A stretch of DNA of 64,000 nt from Certhia americana (lineage: Eukaryota; Chordata; Aves; Passeriformes; Certhiidae). Positions within the stretch are counted from its first letter, which is position 1. Each line of letters begins with the position of its first letter. Of this stretch, positions 46,591 through 58,310 are shown piece by piece. The DNA lies in NCBI GenBank assembly GCA_018697195.1, contig CM031879.1, forward strand, positions 45,654,048 through 45,718,047, written 5' to 3'. The notes under the pieces were generated by a model. That model was not told where the DNA came from, did not search any database, and was given only the letters and a program-made list of their open reading frames with translations. The translations under genes were made by a program, and so were the position numbers.

Positions 46591-49500
46591 CCCTTCTGCT
46601 TCTATCATGTTTTCTTCTCTTCTACCTCTCTTTCCCTCTCATACCTTTCTGCCTCTTCCAGTCTTCTTCCTAGTGCTTTCTCCTTGGAATTCCCATAGGG
46701 ATCCTGCTCTGTTCACAGGCCCACAGAAACATCTGGCTCCTTTAAACTGTACTTTTAAACATGTGTCAGCAGTGTTTCAGTGACCAGACAGAGGTACTTT
46801 GGCACCAGTGCTTTGCCACCAGACTTCTCTGTGCCATAACACCCCTTCAGCACAGCCCACAGGAGCTGGTAGCACCACCCAGGGAGCCCTGGAGCAGAGG
46901 GGGGAGATGGCCCTGTCCTCACTGCAGAATTGCATCATAGCTGGGGATGACGCGTTTTAGAAATCATCCTTAAGGGCCATTGACACAGGGTGGTCCTTCC
47001 CTTCAGGATTGTGCCTGTGTGGATGACCCCATATGCAGGCTACAGATGCTCAGGTGCTGGCCAATCTTGTAACTGGAAGCCATCAGGAGCCCTGACTTAA
47101 CATAGAGGAGTTTATATCCAAAAATTAAAAGAGTTTGCTCCTCCTTCCTCCCATCTGAATGTCACCTCAAGGCTTGAGGCTGGAATTTGTCAATTCTGCA
47201 TTTATTTACTTGTCACCTGGGAATGTAAATGATCTTCGTGCATGGCCCACAGCCTTCAGAGGTAAAATAGCTCATGTGGAACATTAGGGTTTCCATTGAT
47301 TTACTTTTACTGCTTCCAGGCAGCAACGTTCTCTTGGTTTTAACCAGTTAATTGTATTTTCCAAAGGGTTTTTGTCTACCTATCTGTTACATGCTAGTGG
47401 GATGCTGATGCTGTAGCTGGGTGGGCTCGAACCCAAGTGGAAACACAGGTGGACGGGTAAATATCAATGGGGCCTTTCAGATAGGCTGTGGAGGAGGCCA
47501 TGTGACTGCAACAATCAGTACAGTTTCCAATGCAATTAAGGCAGGCAGCATAGTGGGTCCAAGTGACTGCAGCAGATCCCTCTGTGGAAGTCCAGCTGCC
47601 AGAGCCATCCATAGCTTTTGAATGAAGCTCTGCAAGCTACCTGCCCTGCTAACCCTAGTGGAAATTCAGTTACATCTGGTGGCACTGGAGCAACAGCCCA
47701 GCAAGCCTGGCTATATCAAGCTTCTCTGGCCAGTGGAAAAGCTGTGCAGATGCGCTTTCATGGTGATGATAACTGAGATGTTTTATCTCCCATCTGTCAT
47801 GAGCTATTAGTATCCACACAATTAGTTATTACAGCCCAGCGATCAGCAGTAACAGAAGATGCTGCGGTATCTCTACTGCACTTTAATATCTGCCCTCAGT
47901 CAAATAAAGCAACCCTCTGTGTGAAAATAGTGTATGATATATCACACTGCCAGATGAGCTTTCACAGGCATCTGAACGGCAGAAATGCAAGCAGAGCACA
48001 CACACAGAGCCCAGCACAGAAACGCTAAATTGTTAAAGGCACGTCTAAACTTGTCACATGGGACACTTCTCTGAATCCAGGCATTATTGCTTTCTGAATA
48101 TCTTCCCTCCTCACAAGATGTGCTGAAACTCTTCCTCACAAAGCACAATATAGGAGTCAGAGCTGAAATTTGAAAGATGAGGCAGTTGTCTAAACGCGAA
48201 AGACAATAAATCTATACCAAGTCAAAAGGTCAGAACCACCTTAGGATAGCTAGAAAAGGGTATCTCTACGCCAATGTCCAGATGGGAATCCAGACCAATC
48301 CCTGCTGAAATGCTACCATAGCTGTTTGGTACTTGGAACTTTTTGTTTCAATTTTTTAATTTGCTCTTAGTGTAATTTTTTAATTACCCCTTTGAACCCC
48401 TAGGAACAGATTCCACTGAGACTCCTCAGATTTCCTGACACATTTAGGAGTCCACCCTCAGCTCATAGGGTGGAAACAAAGTCTGTCAAAGCTGACTGGG
48501 TGTCAGGAAGAGGTTGGAATCTGCACCCAGGTCTCATGCCATGTCCAGTACCCAGCAGGAGGGTCTCTTGCAAAGATGCCATTTGCAAAGATGAAGCACC
48601 TGACCTCAGGACTGTGGCTTCTTCCCTTCTTCTGCGAATATGTTTAGAGGTGGAGAGGAGAGAAACCCCTGCCATCCATGTTAACAGTGACTCAGTGTGT
48701 TATTTCTGGCAGTTATTCCACAAGATTTCTTTTTCTGCATTAAAATTCAAGAGCCCAGGAAGGGCTAGACTGCAGGATGCTAAAACCTCAGAGAAATACA
48801 CAAATGCATTACAAAACATAGATAAAAAAAAAAAAAGGCTACACTATTCTTATTGTGAAAACCTTTCAAGGGTCCAGGATATTATTTAAAACCAGAAACA
48901 CAATAACCCAAATCTCCAAGGACTAAGCAGTCTTGTGCTGCACTGATGCATCTTCCTAGGTCTGGCCTTTCAAGCTGCCTGCCTGTGACTACCGCTGCTG
49001 CACTGCATGCAGACACAGTGTGACACAGTCTGTGTCCTGACACAGAGGATGGACACCCATGTCCCTGCCCCCTGGGGCTGGACTGCACCCCAGGGACTCA
49101 GCTGCCTGCACCCCTGGACAGAAGAGTGGGTTCTGATGGTGGCCTCTGAGCCACAGCCCCGCCCCAGGGTGACTCAGCTGAGGGGACACAACCCTTTACT
49201 TTTCTGTTGTTTTTTTCCTCAGCCACTTTCCAATCAGTGAGTGAGTCAATCAGTCCCTGAAAAGCTACAGAGGGTGCAAAGCTCACACCCATCATTCAAA
49301 GTCTGGGGTGTAGTGGAAGACAGTAGGGCTGGCATTGCTCTTGGTTCAAGACATGAGCTGAGCCCCTGATGGCCAGCAAAGGCATCGTGGTGCACAGTGT
49401 ATGTACTTACCATAAGATTCCTGGGCATGCAAGGCACTGTGGAAATGCAAGGCACCCTTGGTCCTATTCCTCCACAGCCTGGTCACTCCATCCCTTCTTT

Positions 49501-50340
49501 AGAGCTTGTAAAGGGAACATCCCTCTGCCACTTTTACTGACCCCTCTACACTGGCAGCCACCTTGCAGCGCTTAGCCTGTAAATGCATTTTACCCTCTAC
49601 CCCCAGGCAGTCCATCACACTCCCCATTCCTCTCCCAGACGCCCTTACCATGTGCCAGCACATCCCTGGGGTCCCCTTGGGTGACTACTGCCCCTGACAT
49701 GGAGATGTATCCTGTTTTCCAGCTTTCCTGCCTCTGTCTGCTCCTCTCTGGCACCACAAACTGGCCTCTACAGAGCCTCCCCAAGGCCTGGAGGGGTGGC
49801 TGGTTTTGGGGAAAGTACACAGGTGGGTGGCTGCAGAGGATAAGGGTTGAAAGAGACACAAAGAGAGAAAACAAACTCCTGGGTGAGATATGTGATAAGA
49901 AGGGAACTCTTCCCATGGATTTGTGGAAGGTGAGAGGTGCCAGTAAATTGGAGAAAACCTTGAAGAAGTGGCAATGATTTGCTGTTGTTGCCCAGGCACC
50001 TTACACAGACAAGCCAGGTCCATTGCACAGGAGGTCAGGTGCAGGAGAAAGCATTGCTCTAGGCAGAGCAAGGTGTGCACATGAAAATGAGACTTCAGGA
50101 GATCTGTATTTGGGGCTCAGCCTCAAGGCTTTGGTACTTTACAGTGTGGCTCCTGGCTCTTCTGCTTGCTCATTCTTGTGCCTGAGCTTTTAACCCTCCC
50201 TCTCTCATACTTTTCTGCTTTTCTGTTCAAGTAGCAGCTTCACTGTGGCTTGGCCAGGACTGGTGCTCCAGCTGAGACCACAGGGCCAAGGAGCAGAGAG
50301 CACAGCAGTGGAGACAGGTGGTGGCTCCACATGGTGGAGA
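46591..50340. other. non-coding unique sequence
   Basis: No gene is recognised. A 13-base A run lies at 48824-48836. The string at 47426-47436 resembles an antisense tRNA B box, but no A box or cloverleaf accompanies it. The regulatory candidate at 47800-47960 is listed separately. Confidence 0.5.
47800..47960. promoter_or_regulatory. candidate conserved non-coding element
   Basis: 'gagctattagtatccacacaattagttattacagcccagcgatcagcag' and 'gatgctgcggtatctctactgcactttaatatctgccctcag' combine homeodomain cores with retained CpG. They run into 'gtgtgaaaatagtgtatgatatatcacac', which holds an imperfect inverted repeat (gtgtga/tcacac, 47919-47946). Composition suggests selection. No frame or repeat is seen. 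Confidence 0.33.
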
Positions 50341-50410
50341 AGGGACTTTGTGGTGGGGGGCAAGGGTAGGGAAAAGGAGAAGCTGGAGGGAAGGAGAGAA
50401 TGAAGAGTAG
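50341..50410 (+). repeat. purine-rich tract with potential G-quadruplex
   Basis: GGG runs at 50342-50344, 50355-50360 (six G), 50364-50366 and 50369-50371 on the plus strand satisfy the usual four-tract spacing when the six-run is split. The tract continues as G/A-rich DNA to about 50410. Confidence 0.5.
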
Positions 50411-50549
50411 GAGTGGAACAATTTGAATGAGAAATCAGAGGAAAAGAGACCTGGCCATTCAGCTGGGCACCACACACTTCACACTGTGAGTGGCTCCTCT
50501 GTTTCTGAAATATTTTGGTGAATGCTTAGGGAATAAAGTATGTGGAAGC

Positions 50550-50571
50550 TTTTTCTTTTTTTTTTTTTTTT
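50550..50571. repeat. T-rich tract
   Basis: Two T runs broken by a single C. Confidence 0.9.
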
Positions 50572-50654
50572 CTTGTTAATAACAGTCATCTATTTATAGG
50601 CTGTAAATTATACACCATGAACATTAGTCAGAGACAAGACATTATTTTGCTGCC

Positions 50655-50745
50655 AACAGGGAAAAGGGAAGGAAAGGGGGAAAAAAGCAGACGGAGAGAA
50701 GGGAGAGGGAGAAAGACACACACACAGAGAAAGCGAGGAAGCTGT
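50655..50745 (+). repeat. polypurine low-complexity tract with (CA)n
   Basis: About 65 bases of almost pure G/A, followed by a five-unit CA repeat and more G/A. It is low complexity, and the frames across it are meaningless. Confidence 0.8.
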
Positions 50746-53700
50746 GAGCTCCTGACCCCCCCTGCACGCCGTGAATCTACAGCAAAGGGCATGTCACGTG
50801 CAACAGGGATGGCACTGAAAAGAAGAGAAGTGTATGGAGCCAACTGTGGAAGTCTAATTCTTCTTGTTCCTTCCTGTCATAGAGGAAACATGTGGGACCA
50901 TTTCTGAATGAGTTGGACCATTTTCTAGTGCTTTAGTTGAGTGCCAGAATAAAACACCATGGAAAATTTTGCACAGTAGCTGATGGCCTGTGGAATATGA
51001 CACCCTCCTGTCTGTTGCAGACACAAGTGCATGGGCCACTTTCCAGGCTTTCCTGGCCTCTTGACAGCAATTTGAGCACTTCAGAAAACACTTTACCATC
51101 CCCCCTCTCTTTTCAGCCCCTTCTGGTTTCTACCCCAAACCCACTCCCTCTTTTTGCAGTCACATGTGCACAGATTCATCTGCCAGAGTTAGAAACCAGA
51201 TCACGCTGTCTCCCTTTGCAGTCAGTAGAAATAGGGACAGAGGGTAATTTGCCTACTTGATCTCCCCATTAGTTATGAGACAGCCCTACAATATTTGATT
51301 CAGTATAATATTTAAGTATCTAACACTAGATGAGACAAGTTTAGGCTTTATGAGAAACTCAAAAAATTGTTTCCATTGTTTCCATTTTTCTTGCTGTGTA
51401 CAGAATGAAAACATCCCAGACCAGAATAAGAACGATATATTTTTAATGCAACTGCTAATAAAGTTTTTCATGAATACTTGGGCTTCAGAATGCATCACAG
51501 CAGATCTAACACAACTTCCTCCTTTTCTAAAGCTTATTAACCTTTTTCTTTGGCTCCCTAAGCTTCATCACTTAATTGTTCCTTTCTTTCCACTTCCTCA
51601 TTTCTTGTCTAGATTTCATACTATTTTTATAACTCCATTCTTTTTGATTTTATACACTGGAAGAAGAATAAGAGGTTTTGATCCAGCTTGCCTATAGGAT
51701 CAAACAAACTTTTTAATCTCTGAGGTTTCCCAATATCTATCCTATATGATTAAAAGCAAAACCTGTAATTTGAAACCCACTCATTTTACAGCCCTACCAT
51801 AGAAAGAGCCATATGTGTGCCCTGCTGGCACCAAACACATACCCATGGGCAGCAGCCCACTGCAAAGCATCTGTGACATCTACTGAGGGATGTCACAGCC
51901 CAGGTATGGACCAGAATCAGACACTACTCCCTACGTAGCCTTGAATGCAAGGAGCACATGCGGAGGCATGCAACACTGAGATCCAAACTCAATTCACCTA
52001 TTTTCTGTGGTACTTAGCAACAGATTGCACATGGTCAACCATATTATGCAGCCAGGGCTCCCCTGTGTTTCAGTGAGATCAACAGGGAGAACTGGAAAAG
52101 GATAAAGATTTGTTTGACAGCCTACTGAATCATGAGCAATTGAGCAATGGGTGGCTGAGTAACTGGTGGGGGGCTGCTTGGCATTGTTTCAAACCACATG
52201 TTGCTCACAAGCAAGGAGAAATTTAAGTCAGTAATCCACAGGGTAGAGCAAAGTGAGACCATGAATTTGGATCTGAGCTTGCAGTGCAAAAACCTCAAAG
52301 TGGTTCTCTAAGCTGCTAGATTGGACGGATGGCACACACGTGTGAGGTGGTGCTATGCTCAGTGCCATGTAATGAAATCTGTGAGCTCCCTGGAAGCTCC
52401 AGCAATGGGAGCAACAACATTACAGTGCTTGGCATTGAGAGTTGCCATTGCAGGCCATCCTAGAACACCGTCTTTCAGAGCAACCCTTTTTAAGAGTGCC
52501 TGTTTGGTGTCCTGTGTGCAAAGGCACTTCCTAGTTCCACTTGAAAAGGCACAGGAAAAACATCCTAGATGAATCCAAGGGTAACTCTCATGAAGTCTAG
52601 TACAGAAATATCTAAGCAGACACTTAGCAAAATGTTACATCATACAGAGTCCCATAAATGTGTTCAGAGACATTGCCTTTTACCTTGGGGATATAATGTG
52701 ATGTAGACCATTCAGCTGAGATACCATGTCACTGAATTGCCTTTCCATCCCAGCAGTGGGTCTTTCCACAGCTAGGAGAAGACATCCATGATGGCAGTGA
52801 TGTGTGGGCAGGGAACCTGCAAAGCAAATGCTGCTGCCAAATAAATAAAAACTCAAATCTCCAGAGTTTCTAGTTTGGCCTGGAGGACAAGTCAACCAGC
52901 AGAATGTATCAGCATAGATACTCCTCATCTGAGCCCCAGGGAACATCTTTACCTAAGCACAGTGCACCCTTACCCCTCAAGCTCTGATCTTGCCAGAGCT
53001 CAAATACAAGCAACATGAAAGAATATCCCACAGTTGCTGAAGAATTAGTACATGCTGCCTTCTCTCCAAATCAGTGCTAAAGCTAAATCTGTCTGCATCA
53101 CATTAAAGAGCTATACTCCCTTCCCGAACCCTGACGTGTGAAACCTCACCTCATTTCTATCTCCTGAAGCTCAGAACTGATCCTGGACCAGTGCTCCCAG
53201 CAAGCCAGCTGGCATCCTGTACCCTTGTCAGGGTCTCACAGCCAACCTGCATTTTCACTAGTGCAGCAAATCAGAACTGAGCAGTCTCCTGATCTGAGCC
53301 TTGCAGGGCATAGCAGTCCAGTCACCAGAGCTACTGTCTGTAGCCTCTGCTCTCATGCCTTGCCCATGCCAGAAATGCCTCTTGTCTCTGTGCCACACAG
53401 CCAAGCCATAGCTGCAATTCCAAAGGCAGATACCCAGCAAGGCTCAAGTTCTGCCAAATCACATCTGCTTCTTTGTCCTGGTTTCCCCCAGCTTATCTAT
53501 GATTTCAATTAACTGAAATCACGGCAGCTATTCCAGTCCTACGTAGGCAGGGCAGATCCCTTCACTGTTTTTTCTTCTTTTTTTTTTTTTTTAATGAGTA
53601 TTATTTTGGGGTGTAGGTGGAGGGGATGGTGCTTAAGTGAAAAAGTCTGAATCTGTAGCATAAAATCTCATCTCAGCCTAAATGAAGAAGCTGGCAGATT

Positions 53701-56700
53701 GATGGGAAAGCATCACCATAATGTGAAAGAACAAATAGGGTGAAGATGCTGCCAGATGGGAAAGTGAATCTTCCCTGGTTCTGTGAGTATAGATATCGTT
53801 GGTGGTGTATGTACCACTGGCAGATTCTGCAAGTAAACTTTAATCTTAGCTGCAGCTATCACCAAATTATGCCATGGTCTATAAGAAGCAGCAAAATATT
53901 GTACCCAAATGATCTGGGGGCTTGGAAAATCCTTTGCTTGCCTCACTCAGCAGATCCCAGATTAATACCTCTGTCCTTACACCAGTGACTTTAGCAGCAT
54001 GATGAGTAAAGGGGACTGGAAGGATATTTCTTCCCAATGCACCCCATTTCCCCCCTCTAACAGCTGAAACCTTCTTGCAGTGAGACAACTGGGAGCAGTG
54101 GCTCTTTGCAGAAGGCAAGGTGGTTTCTATGTGGGTGAGATTGTTGTTGTGAGGACTCCAAAGAAGAAAAATCTCCTCTGTTACTAAGCAGGGATCTGAA
54201 GGCCATTGTCAGGGGAGAAGCAGAAGAATTTCCATAAAAGGAAGAATTATTCTGCCTGCAGCCCAACCACCTGGACTCTAATCTTGTCAGATCTCACAGC
54301 AGTAGCAGGACTGGTCAGCAAGGAGAGACAGGGAGCTGCAGAGATGCAGGGAAGAAGGGAGGGAACTTCTTATCCTGTGCAGAGAGTAAATACATTATCC
54401 CTGTGGATTTTAATTTTTTTTCTCTTTCATGACCGAAAGAAGAAGAGTCTTTTATGATACGGAGGGTGAAGTGTGCATCACATGATGTCTAATCTGACTT
54501 TCTCATCTAATTCCAATAGGAGCATTTAGATTATGCTGCATTAGTTTTCCTCTTTCCACTTCCTTTCATCATTCACCTAAGCTGCTCTAACTGGTTGTGA
54601 GCCTCAGAACTGTTTGAATAACTGTGTATGAAAAATTTCCTTCTGTTGTAAGCAACATAAGGCCCCTGGAAACAAAGTGACCATTTGCCTGATCAGCAAG
54701 AGGGGTCCCAAGACATTAAAGCAGAAATGGGCATGACAGAGGAGAAGAGACTTAGAGTATAGGGTCTCTGTCCATCAATCCAATGCCAGAGCCAACATGG
54801 ATCACTGTGGACTGCAAGGAAAAAGAGGCAACCCTAGATTCCAGCCCCTTTTTCTGCATTACCCAGGGATTACCTCAGGCAGCTTGTCTCCTTACTTCAT
54901 CTCTGATCCATATCCAGCATAGATGGCAAAGCTGCAGAGGCTGACACAGCAAGGGAACCCCACAATGTCCTTGAAGTCCCCAGGACAGAGTTAACATCTG
55001 GGTGCACCCACAGCAGCTTTCCCTTGGCTCCACTAAGTCAGTGCTGAATTGTCTCCACATGATGGCTGTTTAAATTCACTCTAAGACAAGCAAGAGGAAA
55101 AGAATGGATCAGGAGAAGGAAATAACCAACTCTTGTCCTGCTGCTCTTTGGCCAGTAAAGTGATAAAGCAGAAAAGAGAGAGGCGGCTTTTCCCCTGCTG
55201 TATTAAGAAGCTGAAAATTGAAGAGCAAATGAAGAGTATATTTGAAGATAGCACAAATCCTCGATAAAGCCTCTCTGAAACTTGATGAAAAATTTCAGTG
55301 TGTATTAGGAAAGTTGGGATTTGCTGAAGGATAAATCCATCAGACAGGACAAACTGAGAAGAGACAGACACAGATGGTTTGTTTGGGCTCCCTGGAATGA
55401 GGTTGGGGTGCAGGATGAGCCTTAACCTCTGTTGGCCTGTCAGTCAGGGATGGAGCACTAGCATGGAGGTCAGTCAAGCACGCAGGGTCTTCAGCCTCTG
55501 CTAAGCCTCTCGTGTCATTTGAGGAGATAGCCCCAGCATGCTGGCACTGCAGATGCAGGAGGTTCTGGGGCAATCTGAGCTTGGCAGGGTCCTCCTCTCG
55601 CCTTGCTCTGTCCACTTCCCTGCTACAGGGACAAGCGGTGGACAGCTCCTTGCCTCATCAGGAAAGCAGGATAGGATGAGCTGCTCTGGGCCACAAAAAT
55701 CTAGAGTAGTTTCAGATGTGGTAATGAGGTCTTTGGGAGGAGATATAAATGCAGTCACTAATCTCACTCTTGTTTTTTTCCAGTGTCTCCTATAGGAGAG
55801 CAAGCAGAAGCACTCTGCCTAGATTTCCAAACCTGCACTAATACTATCTCCCCGAATAGGAAAAGATATGGCCTAAATTTCTTACCTGCTCTTCAAAGAT
55901 TTGTCTTACCCCCTTTGCATTTCCAACAAATTAAGTCCCTTGGAACAGTCCTGTAATTAAAAAACTGTGCAGGGAACTTTGTCATCAGGTAAATACAGAT
56001 GATGGTGTCTGGAGACAGAAATTCTTTCAATGAAGATTAATAAGCAGAGCTCCTGCCCCAGTCTATCTGGCAGTGGGGAGAATAGGGTTTGAACATGGGA
56101 GAGAAGGGTCGATGCTCCCTCCCCCCACTCTGCTCATCTAGCACTATCCAACCAGAAAGCATCATTCATGGAAGCCTTCAGAGGATACAAATGGTTTCTC
56201 TGTTCTCAGGCTTTTTGTTTAAGCAGAGCCGTTACTAAGCTTGTCCCTGCAGTCTTAGTAAAGCAGTAAAGCAGCAGGGAAAAAGGGCAGAGAAAACATG
56301 CTTATTCTTGATCTGAAAGAGCCACATCTATTTGCCTCATGTGCATTTGCTTCCCAGAGGGGACATGGACAGGAACTGATGTTTGCAATCCACACAGTGC
56401 TTAGTGGGAAGGCAGGTCCAAGAGAGGCAATAGGACACAGCTATGCCTCTTCCTGGCAGATCATCCTGGAAACAGATGTTTTGCCTTAGGAGTTTGTGCT
56501 CTTCAGTGCCCACCAGGCAGCAGCAACCTGACTGCAAAGGCCTGAGTCAGTGAAGGGAACAGGAAATAATAAAGAGAAAAAGAAAAAGCTTTGCTTTATG
56601 TTTTGTATGGAAAAAGAAAATATCCCATATGAGGACAAAAAAAGCCCACAGAGATCATAGCACACAAAGCAAAGGAAGAGGAGGAGAGATGATCCAAAAC

Positions 56701-57320
56701 ACATCCCAGAAACTGTGTTACAGCAGCAAGAAGAAAAAAAGCTGAGGAAAGACATACTAAGTATCCAGCACTGGAATCAATTAAATGTAGCCAAAGAAGG
56801 AAAAATGTCAAGAAAAGACAGGCAAGAGAACAGCAGATTCTGGTGGCGAGGGAGGTTTGGAGAGAGTGCCCACCCTTTAACCAGGAGACTTGCATGCATA
56901 GGTCCTGTTAAAGTGCAGATTTGGACAGGAGTACATTACCACAAACAGGGAGGCTCCTCTGCCTCCATCTTGCACAGCCACATACAAACTGTTCACATGC
57001 ATTTCATATGAACCATACCAGAATTTCTTTTATCAACTCAGCCAGCAGCACTGAAAAAGGCGAGTAAAAAAATGTCTGTTTTTCACAGTGATCCCTTCCT
57101 CATCAGCACTCACTGGAAAGTGCTGCTGGTGGCTCTCAGCAGTAGATTTCAAACTGAGAGGAGAAGGGTTAGGCACACTGTCCATGTCTGATCAACCAGC
57201 CCTTCCCATGAGCAGCGACTAACAGGAGCACACAGCTCTTGAGAACAGTCTTGAAGAGCTCCTGCCTATGCATAACCACTTGTTCTTTTAACAACAGGGA
57301 CAATACCTGCACTTTTTATA
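50746..57320. other. non-coding unique sequence, 6.5 kb
   Basis: No gene, RNA gene or interspersed repeat is recognised. A T run lies at 53578-53592. The frames at 51350-51697 (+), 55501-55803 (-) and 56596-56895 (-) show no family motif. The AT-rich part 51280-51700 has no clear structure. Confidence 0.5.
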
Positions 57321-57344
57321 AGAAGTTTGGCCCTTGGGACATTT

Positions 57345-57800
57345 AATGACAGAACTCCAGAAAGCTGGATCACCTGGCTGGGAATGCAGGGGTACATCAG
57401 GGAACACCAGGTCTCATCTGGGATACAAATGGCTTCAAGAAAGCTCTCAGCCCAAGGTGGTGACTGGAATGCTGCTGACATTCACAGGAAGGAAAGAAAT
57501 AGAAATGTATTATGAGAAGGTGAAGAAAGCCTTTGATGCCCAGTTTATTGGGAGGTATAATGTGATATATGAGAGATTTAGCCAGCATTATCAAATTCTG
57601 GAGGAGACTGTCTAGTCCTTCAGAAGAGTGGAGCAGAGCTGTTCAGGACACTCCCCGAGAATTTCTAAGAGGAATCATCATTGCAGGCCTAAGAGACACG
57701 GAATACTGGGCTACTCCTTCCAGCTTGAACACACACTGACCTTGGCAAAAACCAAAAAAAAGCTACAGGATAAGCAAAGAAACAGAAAGATTTGGAAGGT
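57345..57800 (+). pseudogene. gag (capsid) pseudogene of a Ty3/gypsy-type element
   Basis: Gag forms the capsid of the retrotransposon particle. Four collinear blocks match the vertebrate Ty3/gypsy gag pattern. First, Pro-Glu-Ser-Trp..Trp followed by Ser-Ser-Gly at 57351-57455 (like the usual PEEW..W...F..ASG opening). Second, in a shifted frame at 57469-57612, a Val-Lys-Lys-Ala-Phe-Asp-Ala-Gln-Phe stretch and then Asn-Val-Ile-Tyr-Glu-Arg, ended by a stop at 57613-57615. Third, in yet another frame at 57659-57718, Ile-Ala-Gly-Leu-Arg-Asp-Thr-Glu (the family's 'RDR.V.GLRD' site). Fourth, back in the second frame at 57712-57800, Leu-Glu-His-Thr-Leu-Thr-Leu-Ala-Lys with a Lys-rich tail. At least three frame changes and one stop rule out a working protein. 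The family assignment is from recognition, not a search. Confidence 0.75.
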
Positions 57801-58104
57801 AGGATGTGCTGAGGAGGAAGAAGCCGATAGGTTGACCCAGCCCCAGGTGAATGAAAAGGACCAGACACACTAAAAAAGACCCCAACCCAACTCCAAGAAC
57901 AAAGAAAGAAACAACAGAAAATACTCTGAATATCTCTCCAAATTCATGCCCTGTATTTTCATGCATAAAACAAGGCTTCAGGAGATCAAAAAGAAAGCAG
58001 GGCCTGTTTGGCAAGCAAGGACATAACTAAGAGGAGCTGTATGTGGCACCAAAAGCCCCTGAGGTGTGCAGCAGCAGTGAGGTAACCCCTCACACCACAG
58101 AAAC

Positions 58105-58310
58105 CTTAAGACACAGGACTTCAGATGTTACAATGAAACCTTAAAGGCATTTGCAATTTGGAGTGCCAGGAGGTCCCAGAGGCAAGCCAAAAAACCCTAG
58201 AGTCCACAACCCCAAGGCTAGCAAGTATTCCATAAAAACTCTCAACTGGGGCACGGTAAAGTGAATTTTTTCCCTGACAAATGTTCATTTCTGGTCAGCA
58301 TTTCCATGCT
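58105..58310 (+). pseudogene. probable remnant of the Ty3/gypsy aspartic protease
   Basis: About 300 bases after the gag blocks, an Asp-Thr-Gly triplet at 58110-58118 is followed after 5 bases, in another frame, by Asp-Val-Thr at 58124-58132. This is the DTGA[D/E]VT active-site pattern of this family, broken by a 2-base insertion (or equivalent 1-base loss). Further on, Glu-Thr-Leu-Lys-Ala (58135-58149), an Asn-Trp-Gly block near 58240 and an Ile-Phe-x-Leu-x-Asn-Val-His block near 58265-58295 fall roughly where the protease beta-strands would be. Each piece is short, so position and order carry most of the weight. No intact protease can be made from this. Confidence 0.42.

Larger units (their letters stand above)
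57321..58310 (+). mobile_element. decayed Ty3/gypsy-type retrotransposon relic (gag and probable protease)
   Basis: An internal fragment of a Ty3/gypsy (Metaviridae-like) LTR element lies here in the sense orientation. Recognisable gag capsid blocks lie at 57345-57800, a possible nucleocapsid remnant around 57945-58030, and a probable aspartic protease trace at 58105-58310, in the order gag then protease expected for the family. No reverse transcriptase, integrase, primer-binding site or long terminal repeats are recognised, so it is either a 5' internal fragment or the rest has eroded. Several frameshifts and stops show it is dead. Ty3/gypsy copies are scarce in birds and common in fish, amphibians and reptiles, so this is probably very old. 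A gag-derived host gene that later died is an alternative. Confidence 0.72.

Noticed and set aside
47426..47436. Antisense tRNA/SINE B-box match (ggnntcgaacc pattern)
   Set aside because: No A box at the right distance on the minus strand and no cloverleaf-forming arms. One such degenerate match is expected by chance in a window this size.
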